Shown here piece by piece: positions 23,949-36,188 of a stretch of DNA of 64,000 nucleotides. Under the pieces are notes generated by a model. It was given only the letters and a program-made list of their open reading frames with translations. It made no database searches and was not told where the DNA came from. The stretch comes from Cydia pomonella. Lineage: Eukaryota; Arthropoda; Insecta; Lepidoptera; Tortricidae. Where the stretch lies: the NCBI RefSeq assembly GCF_033807575.1, contig NC_084717.1, positions 12,959,692 through 13,023,691 on the forward strand, written 5' to 3'. How positions within the stretch are numbered: the first letter of the stretch is position 1; every line of letters starts with the position of its first letter. The position numbers were made by a program, and so were the translations under genes.

Positions 23949-26216
23949 TATGCATATACACAACAGTTAACGTATTAATGATGTACAAATAATTATTAAA
24001 TTAAAAATTTGATAAAAAAATCGGGTTTTATAGTTTTAAAATATTATTGTTTTTTTTTAATTTTATTTATTTATTTATTAAGGTTTGCCAACAGGTGTAA
24101 TACAAATACAATTGGACTTAAATAATAACCACAGAAATCATACCGGAGTATTCACCCAATTATAGGTAAATGCATTTATAAAATAAAGAGGTCTAACTGA
24201 GTAGTCTCGGTGTCAAAGGCTCCTAAATAAATGTGGATAAAAATACATATACCCCATGTAATCAAAATAAATTATGATACATTACTTTTAAATTTAAAAG
24301 ATACATTCCAGATTCCACAAAAAACAACGTAATTATAACGAGCATAAAAATTAATTTATAATAATAATTGAGTAATTTTAATGGATGAGGTTCATCATAT
24401 CGCGAGTAATTCGGTTTAAAGATTCTTTATTCTCATAAGAATTTGTACAATTCACTTAAAATGAGAACTTAAAATATATTCATTTTATTTACATATTTCA
24501 TGTCACAAAAGGAGCGACAGACACTGATTGCAATTTACAATAAGCACTTGTTATTATTTTGCCGGTAAGTATGTTTAAGTAAATATTTGTATTGTATGTA
24601 TGATAAGATTGATAAGGTTATCGCACAATGACGTATAGCAATTTTGTTTATTCCTTGTATTTGATCTTATCTTATAAGAAGATTTAAGTTCAAGTTGCTA
24701 CAATTGACCCCGCGATGAGTAATTGACATGTTAATTTGACCCAGCGGCGGCATCATGGTTCCACTTTTATCACTTGTCACTATGTCCGTCACTTTCGCGC
24801 TTACATACTTGTTAGAACGTGACAGGCATGGTGACAAATGATAAAGAGCCAACCATCTTAGCCCAGCAGAGAGTCTGAACAGAGTCCAAAGTAAGAGAAT
24901 GGTTTTATTAAGGCCGTGGAGGATGTCCATAGATTTAACGACTTTTTTTATGACCACTAAAAGTTAGGTCTTGCTGTGACAATGATAAAATTCCTGACAG
25001 ATAACGACCTCGTAAACTTTATTTTGCGAAAGCAATTAAAACATTGAATTAACTTTGCCCGAATGTTAGTTTAAATGTTACTTATTTTCTAAAAATATTT
25101 TTTATTTGACAGCCGAATCTAAGATAATAATTAATAAATGTCAGTACTTTAGAATAGTGAACGTCCTTCAAGTGACTTTTGCTTTATATAGGTACGTTTT
25201 TTTTGCTTATGAATAAGATAAGTTGTCTGAAACTAAACTTATTAACATTTATATTGAGCAAACGCCTTTAGCTCTGACACCACACTGACTCATTTAGGAA
25301 TCTTATTAGTCGACTCCGATGCGCAGAAGTCTTAATAGGGCTCGTTATTTATAGGACTTGATATTTATACTTACAATGTATGCATCTATTAAAATACTAT
25401 TCGTAATTTTTTTGTTTTTTCTAAACGCATGCCCATCTAGTAATATCGCTGAAGTGAAAATCAACTTCGGCACTAAATGGTTACACGAAAGTATACAAAA
25501 TACAAAAATACCGCTGTTGGGCTAATTCTCGCCCATAAAGAGTATTTATTTATTTACTTAATCGAACTTAATGCCTTAAGGCATTTTCGTTTTTAGCCAG
25601 TAGCTTCAGAACGTAATAAATCTTCTCATCGAACTTCTCAATTCTGAACGGAAATTCGTTTGTATTTGCAATTAGAAAATCATAAGCATTTTATTAAACT
25701 TTCAGTAGGCCTCAACATATCAACGCTCGTTAAGTTAAAAGCACATCTTTATGTCTCTATTAGTTATGCTGTTCATCCACTACGTGATCCACAGCCGTTA
25801 CATTCAAAGCGGTCCCTAATACCCTCCGACCGAGCTCGCATATTAACTACATTGCCGACAAGACCCAATAAAGATAGCTCAAGCCACGTGCTCGAACAAA
25901 AACTGTTATCGCGTTAAAGGGCGACCTCACTTACCTTTTATCCTTCAAACAGACCACTGAGCAACTCTGCCTTCCTAATAAAAAGACTATATGTCATTGA
26001 ATCATTAACATCTTACGCCCTTTGGCCTGGCTGACACGACGGACCCTCACCACGATGACCTTTAGTACCCAACGAACCGCGACGATTTATAAACCAACTC
26101 ATAATGAGCCCTCGCGGTGGACAATTAACCACAAGTTGAGTCCAAATCAAGTTGGGCAGGTAAATATCTAGTCCGAAATAGCACAACGTGTAACGCTCAG
26201 TAACGTACGGTTGTGT
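23949..26216. other. Unannotated, with one small MITE
   Basis: 24752-24860 is a foldback element (TTTATCACTTGTCAC against GTGACAAATGATAAA) related to 31225-31321. A retroposon tail trace with CTTAATGCCTTAAGGCAT lies near 25565. No other feature is supported. Confidence 0.45.
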
Positions 26217-26504
26217 TCAGTGTTGTGTTATGTTTAAGTGAGGCTGCATCAAAGCAAGCCCGCTACAATGGAAAAAATTGAAAGTACATGTAATAAATCG
26301 TAAAACTACTTTTTTAATCGAAAAGGGAGGATTCAAAATCTGCCGCTTTGGAGGTGTATTCTGATTGTAATAACATATTAAGAATTTGAATTGGCTTTGG
26401 TATGGATATTCCGACGTTTCTGGATGAGGAAAGGAAGTTCACCGGTCGATTAAGCACTAAACCTAAATTCAACTGAACAATCTCGAAGCGTAGTCAATTA
26501 CCAG
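26217..26504 (+). promoter_or_regulatory. Candidate TSS and 5' UTR exon for the tetraspan gene
   Basis: A TCAGT initiator-type motif at 26217-26221 is followed about 285 bp later by a strong donor, ACCAG/GTAAGA, with exon end at 26504. The gene's first coding exon at 28129 begins with an acceptor, so a non-coding upstream exon is required. This is the nearest good candidate by signal; 14190-14462 is an alternative. Inferred only. Confidence 0.3.
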
Positions 26505-28147
26505 GTAAGATTTGATATGGTCTTGTCTTGTAGTGTTTAATTTTAGCTTATACATGTATATGTAATTAATTATGTACCTATGCCATTATGAATCACAAGG
26601 CAAATCAAACATATCTGTGTTTATGTTCATTATCAGCCCAGCTGATATGGAGCTGGTAAGCCCGGAAAAAAATTAGAACTTACATTATTTTAAACTCCCC
26701 AAACCGTAAAAACTAAACCTTGTAGTTGTGTTGTAGCTCCTCTATATTTAAAGTGGAGCATACGCAAAGCCATATTGTAAATTAATACGCCTTGTAATCT
26801 CTGTCAACAAGGACCTTTGCGAATCAGAATTAAAAACTTTAGGTGCTAATTGTTTAGCAGGATCGACCGTTTCTGTTTACGACATTTAACGTATTCTTGA
26901 CCTAATTGAGGCTTGTTAAGTTTTATGAATATGGAGGTGCGCTTGTTCTTACAAATACATAAGTCAAAATGACAGATTAAGAAGTTAAATAATAGTAACC
27001 GTGTGCGTTGGAGGGTCTGCCATCTTGTGGGCTACATCGGAACAATAAACATCACATTTACGCCTCACGCCAAAAATCTGACGGCTCCTGTGCTGCCTCC
27101 TACAGTTCATGCACGCTCCCTATAACGCCATTAGAGGAGCGAGCACGGTTTGTAGTCAAACAATAAACAAGATTTAAGATCTAATCATGCGCTTCGCTGT
27201 GCGTAGTATCGCTTCATCTTTCGTAACAGTCGTGATACCACTAAAGTATTATCTCCTATCATTATTTACTTAGTCGTTCTAATGACCTGTTTTCTACCAC
27301 ATTTGTTTAAAATATTAAAAAGATAGTATCTTGTCAAGAAAACAGTGTTTTTTTTTAAAGTTCATCTCTGAGCACGTACCTACCTACGATCGTCAGCGTT
27401 ACATTTCTTTTTCCGCCATATGTGTTCGTAAACAATGAAATCGGGTCTGGCAAGGCAAGTTTTCTCGCGTGAGAAAGTTGTTTTCTAAGATTGTAGGGTT
27501 TTTCTTTAAGTTGTATGGCTGGAAACTTTTCTTACCTAGGGTTGCTCAGGCTCAATTTTTATCCGGCTGGGCAACTGTAATGCTTTTTTCTTTAGACTTG
27601 GAATCTGGCTGGTTTGAAGAGCTCTTCATTCTGATTGGAATAATTACAAAATCCTATCATGACCAAAAAAAATGTAAATGTTTTTTCCGTTGGTTCCGTT
27701 TTATAGGTCATTCGGTGAAATTGTGCTCATTTCATCGAAATATGACGAAAACAAAATAATAAAATGTAGTTTTAGTACCTTTATGCCTTTTTTTAATTTT
27801 ATATGTTTGTAAAGTAACGGTATCTGGAAAAATCACCAGAAATCCTATGCAGGTATTTGGGCCTTGTCTGCATACATAAAGATGACATGACGTCATTGTT
27901 TGTTGTTATTTTACCTAGCAGGCAGGTATTACACCAGACAAATTGGTCTTGTGTTTGTGTTAGGTAACAACACTTAATATCACTTTTGTGAAAAAGTGAC
28001 TGTCTCAGTCAAACCTTTACGCCTCTAGTTGACTAACTTTGAATTTCGGTGAAACCATATTATTTGTGAATGTGTACAAATCCTATGTTTTTTTTATTTG
28101 ATTTATATTTATCTTTTACCTGTTACAGAAACACACATGGGTGCAAG

Positions 28148-31100
28148 ATGACAAGAAAATTCCTCTTCTGTTTTCCCCTCCGAGTGGGAAACATGATATT
28201 CGGCTATTTCGTATTAGTAAGTAAAGAGAGTTGCTAGACTTAACATAGTGGCAACCATAGAAAAATTCTATGGTGGCAACGAAGGGAAACAATAGTTGAA
28301 GAACCCAATGCAGTTGGAGCAAAAAGCTGAATAGTGATAGTGTACCAAAGTAGTCGGGAAAGGCCCGCAACAAGACGACTGACAATTTAGTCTAGATCCC
28401 AAGGAGGGCAACGCAAGACTGGTCGTTGTAGATTGTTGCGGGAGGATCATGTCCAGAATTAGCCATTATTCGTTTGGTTATCATAGGTATCAAATGTTAA
28501 TAGGGAAGAATAGCTTTGCGATCCTAGTGAAATAACAGTACCTACCTTTTTCTATAAAATTCAATTTCGGGAAAAAACGTTTTCCACTAACTTAATCTTG
28601 ACAAATCACTTGGGTTTTAATATCGATCGCTTCTGCATAATATATTCTAGGTTTATAGGTTTCGCTAAAAAAAAATGAAAAAAAGGAAAACCGATAAATC
28701 TAGTTTTCATTGTGTCAATAACATACTTAAAAAAAAAACATGGAGAATGGAAGATATTTGGAAGTGGAAAAACGTTTTCTCTTTTTGTATGGACGACCAC
28801 GTTCCCTCTTAATTTTGGTTTAAATGAAACATACAAGTAATTTTTTTAAGAAATTGAAAGCATCTTCTTACTCTTGCGATTAGGTATGCCAATAAATTAT
28901 TGACAGTTAAATAAGTTTCAGATTAAAAAAATATACACAAAATGTTCTTTAATATAAAATATAATGACTTCCTCCTTCAGTCTATGTTTGGAACAATTTT
29001 TTTAAACTAATTTTCAATAAAATTTAACTCACAATACCGCTACCTTGAGTACCAATTTTATTGGAGAATTTCTGAGTTTGCTACCAACTCCTAATGGCCT
29101 GATTATACATTCTCATGACTCAGGGAATTTCCTGGTGTAACTCTTAAACGCTCCTTTTAGAACAGTTGAGCAAAGTTAACGATACTTCAATTGCGTACAC
29201 AATATGAGTAGGCGCTATCATAAAACGTTTAGGATTGGTATGATCAATGAAAGCATGGCAATAAAATAATTGATAACCTGTTTTAACATTATTTATATTC
29301 AATAGATATTTTTGTAACATTCTATATTAATATTGTATTTCTTTCTTTCTTTTAAGTCAAGTAGTTTCCATTTGTAGAAATATTTCTGAACAAACGCTAC
29401 ATGTATTACGAACCGATAGCTTACTTTATTTTATTAGCTACAGGTTTTAAAGTCATGACAATTAGAAAGTACAGGGCCGGATTTAGGGGAGGGCAACCGC
29501 GGCTACAGCCCGGCCCCGGCCTCCACAAAAGAGGGGCCCCTACAATAGTGACATCGGAAAATTTACCATTTTATTTGAGAAATAATTTGGGGCCAGGGGG
29601 CCTCCACTCGTTTATTGCCCGAGGCCTCCAGACCTCTAAATCCGGCATTGATAAAGTATAGTTCGTGTCATCCACGGTGACACGCAGATTTGTCAAATCT
29701 TACCTGCAATAACATGACAATACGAGTCAAGTTACGCGTCTTCGTGAATGCCACGATCTATAGTTAAAATTTTCAGATTAACAACTAAGATATAGGTGGT
29801 AATATTTACACTAAACCTTACATCATACCTACGGTGAAACCTAGTTAGTTGGGACCTGGATAAATGAGAAACCTCAATATTGCAATCAAAGGTCCGATCC
29901 TGGTCCCTTGGCACCAAAAGGCCTCTATACACATTAAAAAAAACTTTCTTCTACAATTCACGAGAAAAATATCAAAACCTAAATAGTAGTAATGCAAGCT
30001 AAATATTTTATAGAACAGAAAACCAGTATGTAAAAATGTGAAATCACTTTCAATGGTTATTTGCACCGCAACCTCCTTGAAATTTCAACTATCCAGGTTT
30101 CACTGTATATCATAAATATTATTTTTTCAGGTAATAACAATAGCAGTAATGGCTTACAATTTATACCAGCTTGGCCTTAGCATCAATTCGCCTGAAAAAG
30201 TTGATTCCAGCAAATTCCAAAACTGGGAGAAACTAGAGGACCTGTTCGGAGAGAAAAAAGAAACGTTGGTAGCGTTAGTCGCTATGGTGTATTACGCATC
30301 GTATATAGTTATTGCTTTCCTGATGTTTATCTTTTCCGCAATGTTTACGTGTGGAGCTTATTCGGTAAGTTTTTTGTTACGTTCACAATTCACACACTAT
30401 CCCGCTAGGTACATATCTATATACATGACCAATAAGCTTCTTGTGTTTGTTGTTCTAAGAATTATTTACGTTTACTTATCTTCCCTTTCTAGAGGTAATA
30501 TCGCATATTTTTCTTCGTACCTACTCAATCCATTTGAACAAGATTTTCTCGATTACTCAGTTCAAGATAAACTTACTAGCGCTTTAGTTGATAAATTTCG
30601 ATTTATCTTTGTGCTTTATCTTCCTGGTATAGTTAAATGGAACCGTAAGAAATACATTTTTTCTAACAAAATAAATAAATAAAAATTATAACGGTACACA
30701 GTTTTTAGTTGTGTAGCCACTACGGTGAAGATTAGAGAATAGAGATACTTATTCGTAAAGTTAAAGTTGTGACAATCTTTAACCCTTAATTTGGCAGTGA
30801 TGTGAAGGGTCCCCAGCAATTTCGGTACAAACGCAGTTACACTCTCATTTTAAAACGACTAGCTAGATTGCTCTGAAACTTTATAGTTACAATAGCACCC
30901 TTTTTGTATTATTTTTTTTTCTGATCAGAATTATTGTGAACTGAACGTCAAGACAGATTGAACTCACTACCTTGTTTTTTAATTAAAGTGTAATACTTAT
31001 GTATATAATATTTGGTTGCATAATTACCATTAACAACGTTTTACCGATGTTTGTAGGTGAACAACTGCCTGGTGTCGTCGTTCTTCCTGTACAGCTTCTT

Positions 31101-33714
31101 CCATTTGTTCCTCACGATATTCCTGATCGTGTGGGAGGCCACCTCCGGCGGCTGGATACAGCTTGGCCTTGTTGCTGGATCAGATTGTAAGTTTACACTC
31201 GTAACTATGTACAAAGATCAGCGACGGTCGCATTATCACTTGTCACTATCCCTGTCACGTTCTAACAAGCATGTAAGTGCGAAAGTGACAGGCATAAAGA
31301 GAAGTGATAAAAATGCGACCGTGCTACATCCGCAGTACACACTGGTTGCCTATGCAGAATGTCTACTCTACGTCTGTAGCTCCTATAAAATCTGTATTGA
31401 TTTGCTGCATACGCGGCAGAAGGCCTACTGTCAACATCGAAAAATCGAAAATCGTTATCTGCCTCTCCATCGCTCTTGCATACACGAGCGATAGTTGCTC
31501 TGGTTTGACTTGAGGTTTAAGAAATTATCAAATAGCTCAGCAAAATTAACCCGTATATACGCAATCAGGGGAAATAATTCGTGGTCTCCAGATAAATATA
31601 CTAAAAGTCCTCGAGGGTCGGGGTTGTGCTGAGGGTGAAGGGGGCGGTTGAAGTTACTTTTTTTTTTATTTTTGCTCATATTTCGAATATCTTTACGAAT
31701 AGCATTATGAATACTGGGGACAAAAGTGTTTACCATAAAATTCCCTACAAATTTGGTCAACAGGTGACTAAGCTTGCATATTCTAAACAAAAAAAAATTT
31801 GATATGATGAACAAATACGAAAAAGCGTCATTTTCTTAAATTGTAAATTTTTTACCTCTCTGTTAACTTAAACACCCTGTACCTCCTATAGTTTTGATCG
31901 TAGAGTAAAAATAAACATAACCAAATTTGTAGGGAATTTTATGGTTAATTTTTTGTCCGCAGTAGTCATAATGCTATTCGTAAAGATATTCGAAAAAAAG
32001 GTACCTTCATCTCCCCCCTACACCCTCACCCTACAATCCTCACCCTCGAGGGATTTTAGTTCTTTTGTTTATCTGGAGACAAGGTATGACTATGCCAATT
32101 TTCAAAACTACACGAATTATTTCTCCTGATTTTTCTAATTTTCTTGATTTAAAATGTTTCTATGCAACTTTTTACTCGTTCTCCAAACAAATATCATTTC
32201 ATTTAAAACAGTGCATAGGTACCTAAAATTTTCCCTGATTTTGGAATAACAACATTTTTATACACGTTTTATTACCGGCTCTTTGTATGTATATCAATTA
32301 CTCCTCGATTTTACTAATGAGCAATATTATAATAAGTATTCATTGTTGTCGCCGAACAATGGTCTCGGTGTTTATTACATTGCCAATGCGGTATGAGTAA
32401 AAGCGTGTAGAAACGCCTTTTCTCTGTCGAGCTCTTTAAATTTTACTTTGCTTTGACCTTATTATTGAAAAAAATCTTGAATGAAGCTTTTTCCCATGAC
32501 TTCATCTGTGTGGTTTTACTAATTAGGTAGCTTATTTTTAATGTAATCAACTTATTATTGATTCCCTGTACAAATTTCTACCCCCTTTTCACCCCCTAAT
32601 GGGATGACTCATGGATGACTAGTTTAGTTGGTAAAAAATGCATAAACATTATTTATTTCTTCCAAAATGTTTAATGACAAAATACTTTAGTCCTTTCAAG
32701 AAATTATTAACGAGTGACTAAAAACACGTGAGTTTAAACCATAAAATTAGTTTAATGTTAGTATGTTTCATGACAGTTTAAATTCGATCTTAAGAATTTT
32801 CCAATAATGGGAAAAAGAATGAAGAATTTTGAACAAACCGAGAATGTATAAATAGCCCTCGATCAGCTATAATATTTTCAAACACACAAATACTCATAGT
32901 GTTGTGTTCCTGCCGGTGAGTAAGGTTGCCAGAGCTCAACGAGGGGGGGCGGGTTTAGGGTCGGCAAAGCGCATGTAACTCCTGTGGAGTTGCCGGCGTA
33001 CATAGGCTACGGAGACTGCTTACCATCAGGCGGGCCGTATGTTTGTTTGCCACCCACGTAGTTTAAAAAAAGGACTCTTTTGTATCGGCGAAGCTGTGTA
33101 TCAAGTATTTTAGCTGTAGGAAGGTATTTAATGTGGTCTATTAAATTATTTTACCTTTAAAGCGTTCGCATGCGAGCAAAACCAATTCTCCAGCCCCAGG
33201 CGTACTTATATAATTACCTAACGCACTTTTTTCGCAAAAAACCTTTGCTGTTATGATTGCCACAATAAACTTTTTGCCGGCGGCCAACGTAACTGCTACT
33301 GTTGCTTTGAGCAATATATAAATCGTAATCGTATAATATATGAATCGTGTGAATGAATATTTTAAAGAAATCGCAATACAAGTTTTAGTACATTAGTTTT
33401 GTAACTTCCATAAGTGTACATATAAATAAATATGTACACTTATGGAAGTTACAATATGTATCGAACATTTTAAACAGTCTTCTTCACTATGTACTTACGT
33501 GAAATGCACAATAAAATATATGCCATGCGCACTCTTGTAACTGTAAGAGGTAAACAATTTTTTTTTTTTTTAATTTCAGTCCAATATAAATACATATTTT
33601 CTTTTGTTTCCAGTGATTTTGATTATATGCCTCTTCAGCGTCAAGTATCTGATGGAAGCAATCCGAACGGGCAACATTTACAGCAGACCGGGAGAAGTGT
33701 ATTATAAGTATTAA
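28148..33714 (+). CDS. Small four-transmembrane (tetraspan) protein, 177 aa, four coding exons
   Basis: Coding exons are 28148-28216, 30131-30364, 31057-31186 and 33614-33714, all with GT/AG borders (donors GTAAGT at the first three) and a frame that stays open across the junctions (phases 0, 0, 1). The first coding exon starts after an AG at 28128. The product begins MTRKFLFCFPLRVGNM. Four hydrophobic segments lie at about residues 14-36, 68-98, 104-128 and 134-160. The loop between the first two is charged (residues 42-67), and the cytoplasm-type tail RTGNIYSRPGEVYYKY is tyrosine-rich. There is no signal peptide. AATAAA follows the stop at 33752. It resembles small insect tetraspan proteins of the DUF4728/Pasiflora type, which act at septate junctions, but that link is from overall layout only. 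Introns contain many repeats. Confidence 0.8.
28503..28812 (-). repeat. Dispersed repeat, AACGTTTTTCCACTT family, copy 2 (intronic)
   Basis: Reverse-oriented copy within intron 1 of the tetraspan gene. It shows GTGGAAAAACGTTTTC and GCTTTTCC-type blocks in the inverse order to the copy at 53150. Confidence 0.75.
29473..29762. repeat. Two adjacent MITEs in intron 1 of the tetraspan gene
   Basis: 29473-29646 has ends AGGGCCGGATTTAGG and CCTCTAAATCCGGC, a widespread hAT-like MITE type. 29657-29762 is an ATGACACGA-family element with TATAG ends (TATAGTTCGTGTCATCCACG and its complement). Confidence 0.75.
31225..31321. repeat. Short MITE just inside intron 3 of the tetraspan gene
   Basis: Ends CGGTCGCATTATCACTT and AAGTGATAAAAATGCGACCG are inverted, and the inner AAGTGACAGG pairs with CCTGTCAC-type sequence. 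It starts about 40 bp after the exon 3 donor. Related copy at 24752. Confidence 0.7.
31562..32131. repeat. Large foldback element, ~210 bp arms, in intron 3 of the tetraspan gene
   Basis: The left arm (31562-31775) and right arm (31925-32131) are inverted copies: AGGGGAAATAATTCGTG against CACGAATTATTTCTCCT, CCTCGAGGGT against ACCCTCGAGG, and CCATAAAATTCCCTACAAAT against its complement. A related single arm lies at 39331-39440. No frame spans it. Confidence 0.8.
32892..33069 (+). mobile_element. Retroposon 3' part (TGTTCCTGCCGGTGAGTAAG family), copy 1
   Basis: Contains TGTTCCTGCCGGTGAGTAAG, GGCTACGGAGACTGCTTACC and AGGCGGGCCGTATGTTTG with an A-rich end. A longer copy is at 60478-60888. Lies in intron 3 of the tetraspan gene. 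Confidence 0.75.
33401..33452. repeat. Perfect 23-bp inverted repeat with 6-nt loop
   Basis: The arm GTAACTTCCATAAGTGTACA (plus TAT) is exactly complemented on the other side of AAATAA. It sits in intron 3 of the tetraspan gene, about 160 bp before the last exon. Confidence 0.85.
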
Positions 33715-34010
33715 GTAAGATGTTTTGAATTTACGAATTTTGATAACCTCAAATAAATTATAGACTCAGTTTACCCTCAATTACTCGAGAATGTCATTTA
33801 ATGATGCATGTATCAGTTGACAACAGAATTGTAATGCAAAGATCTCGAAGTTACTATCAATTCCATACTAGGTATGTGCATATTCTGCTGGATCGAAATT
33901 TTATTTTCTATTTTATTGAATTGGATTAATTAAAAAAGTATCGATATATGTAGTTTGAGGCCCGCGAAAGGACACACGGCGTGATTCGAACAATACTTTT
34001 AAGGTGTCGG

Positions 34011-34270
34011 TTTACGTGAGCAAATAACTCGCGAACGCGAAGCGTTCAATCCTTTGATACCTATGGAAGTGTCCTACGTGTGCGATCTCGTTGTGAACGC
34101 GAACGCGAATGTCGTTGGGCCGCCGCGAGTTATTCGCTCACGTAAGCCACTGCGTAAGAAGTTACAGCGATACGATACCGATCTGTCAGAGTCAAGTGAT
34201 TTTTTTTTTTCAGCCAAAAAGCGTCACTTTTGATACTGACAGATCGGTATCGTATCGCTATGACTTCTTA
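34011..34270. repeat. Two adjacent foldback MITEs
   Basis: 34011-34146: TTTACGTGAGCAAATAACTC against GAGTTATTCGCTCACGTAA. 34154-34270: AAGTTACAGCGATACGATAC against GTATCGTATCGCTATGACTT, with an inner CAAGTGA/TCACTTTTG pair. They lie side by side with 7 bp between them. Confidence 0.75.
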
Positions 34271-35127
34271 GAAGCAATTGTTTGTTTGAATCGAGCCGAC
34301 AGGATAGTTTTATCAATTACAATTGTTTTCATTCCACGCAGATGAAGTTACGGGCAGAACCTACTTTAAAATAAAAGGGAAATTACCTACTTTCTGAAAT
34401 ATAAGTTTACTTTGAGTAGGTACCTGTTTTTTTCAGCAGTGTTTTCAAGGTATGCTAGTGCAGTGTACTATGCTGTTCGAAATTCTAGTTTGTGTTACGG
34501 AAATATTTATTCAAACTATTCGTTACACTAATTAAGTGAACAAAAAGTATGTCGAGCTAGCTATATTTTTTCAACAGAGAGATATTATAAAAACATTTGA
34601 AACTATATGATTGCAAAAGTGATGATACTTACGTTATCGAACTTCGTATTAGAGAGTAAATATTTATTATATTATAACATAATTACATGAATGACATTGA
34701 TAATTATTGTTTTTTCCTCTTTCATAGTTGTATTTTTGGTAATTGTCATGTAATTTTCATCAGCTAGAATTATCTTTATTTCGAGATTGTATAAAGTGAT
34801 TGATAATACTGTTATACCTACCCTTAAATTGCATGTGGGTAGTCATGTTTTTGGATCACTTGTACATATTTTTGTAAGAAGTACTGGGTACTTTATCTGA
34901 ATTTATAAATAATATTGCCATAAGCTATTTATGGCGTTAGGATTTTAGCTAAGCTAAGCTTGCAAACTTTATTTTATTTTATATTAATAAGAATCTTGTC
35001 GTCTTTATGATAAACATATGTTTTATTTGTCAGTCAGTCACGCAATTAGAAGGTTTGTCACTTTTCGAGTCTATGTAATAGCATTAATGTTCAAAAGTGA
35101 GAAGACAAAGCTTCAAATTCCGTACTA
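34271..35127. other. Unannotated interval
   Basis: AT-rich; nothing recognised beyond short chance frames. Confidence 0.4.
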
Positions 35128-35467
35128 ACTGGTGTTGGTTGGAACTCAAGTCTTTTGAGTCTAAATTGAAGAACTAGACTCGTTTTTACGAGACTCGGAG
35201 CTTAAAAAACTTCTGAGTCTTTTAAGTCCCGAGTTGAGTCCTTTATTGAGTCTTTTTTAAGCGCAACTCTTTACATAAAGACAACGCATTTCGAAGTTAT
35301 TTGAAAAAAAAATACAAAATCTCCGAAAAGGACTCAAGTCTCTGCAGACGACTCGGGACTCTAATAATACGAAAAGAACTCAAGTTTCGTCTTAATTATA
35401 AGAGTCTGAAAAACTGAGTCGAGTCTTAAAGCAGAGGACTCAAAGGACTTGAGAATTAACCAACACT
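35128..35467. repeat. MITE packed with GAGTC/GACTC motifs
   Basis: Terminal inverted repeats GGTGTTGGTTGGAACTCAAG and CTTGAGAATTAACCAACACT. The interior repeats GAGTC or GACTC well over a dozen times on both strands, often as TGAGTC. It is non-coding. Confidence 0.75.
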
Positions 35468-35529
35468 AGTACTAACCGCCGTACCTACTTTAAATAAGGC
35501 GTTCATATACATATTATCGCTTTGATTTA

Positions 35530-35865
35530 AGAGGGACGTAGGTATACCACATTATCGTCCATACAAAAATAGAAAACGTTTTTCCACTTATAAATATTTT
35601 CCATACTCCATGATTTTAGTATGTTATTAACACAATGAAAAACTAGGTTTATTAGTTTTCCTTTTTTTTCAAATTTAGCAAAACAAAAAAAATCTATAAA
35701 GCGAAACCAATATATCTAGAATATATTACGCCGAACCGATCGACATCAAAATCAAAGTTATTTGTTAAGATTTAAATAATGGAAAACGTTTTCTCCTGAA
35801 ATGGGATTTCATAGAAAAAAATTCATTCTTTTGTTATATTCGAATAGCTATTCTTCCTTCTTAAA
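35530..35865 (+). repeat. Dispersed repeat, AACGTTTTTCCACTT family, copy 3
   Basis: Shares CATACAAAAATAGAAAACG, GTTTTTCCACTTATAAATAT, AAAAACTAGGTTTATTAG and CCTGAAATGGGATTTCATAG with the other copies. Confidence 0.75.
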
Positions 35866-36188
35866 AGTAGATATAATTTATTAAAATGAGTGTCTAAAGG
35901 AATTATGATTGCTGCCTATTTCAGAAACTGATATAAAGTAAAAAGGTGCTAAATAAAAAAAAGCTCTATCAAAATAAAATAATAACACTTTCAAATTTTA
36001 CTTATCGTGTTTTAATTACCTACACTTAGGCTACCACAAATGTGTTGAGTCTTAGAAATACATTAAACGTATTTTAACAGACTGGTAATTTAAATAACGT
36101 AAAGCCACTGGAATATTCAGTAACATTAAATACAATAAATTAATAATCACAGTGATCACTTATACTAAAAATAAATTAACTAAACGTA

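Noticed and set aside
27469..27759. 96-codon hydrophobic frame (RKLFSKIVGFFFKLYGW)
   Set aside because: It starts without supporting context, has no family signature, and a short inverted repeat (GGTTGCTCAGG / GGCTGGGCAACT) suggests transposon sequence. It is also not needed for the tetraspan gene.
30365..30682. Continuation of the tetraspan exon 2 frame past 30364
   Set aside because: It runs through a strong GTAAGT donor into intron; the correct continuation is the exon at 31057.
31187..31494. Open frame after tetraspan exon 3
   Set aside because: It lies past the donor at 31187 and crosses a MITE.
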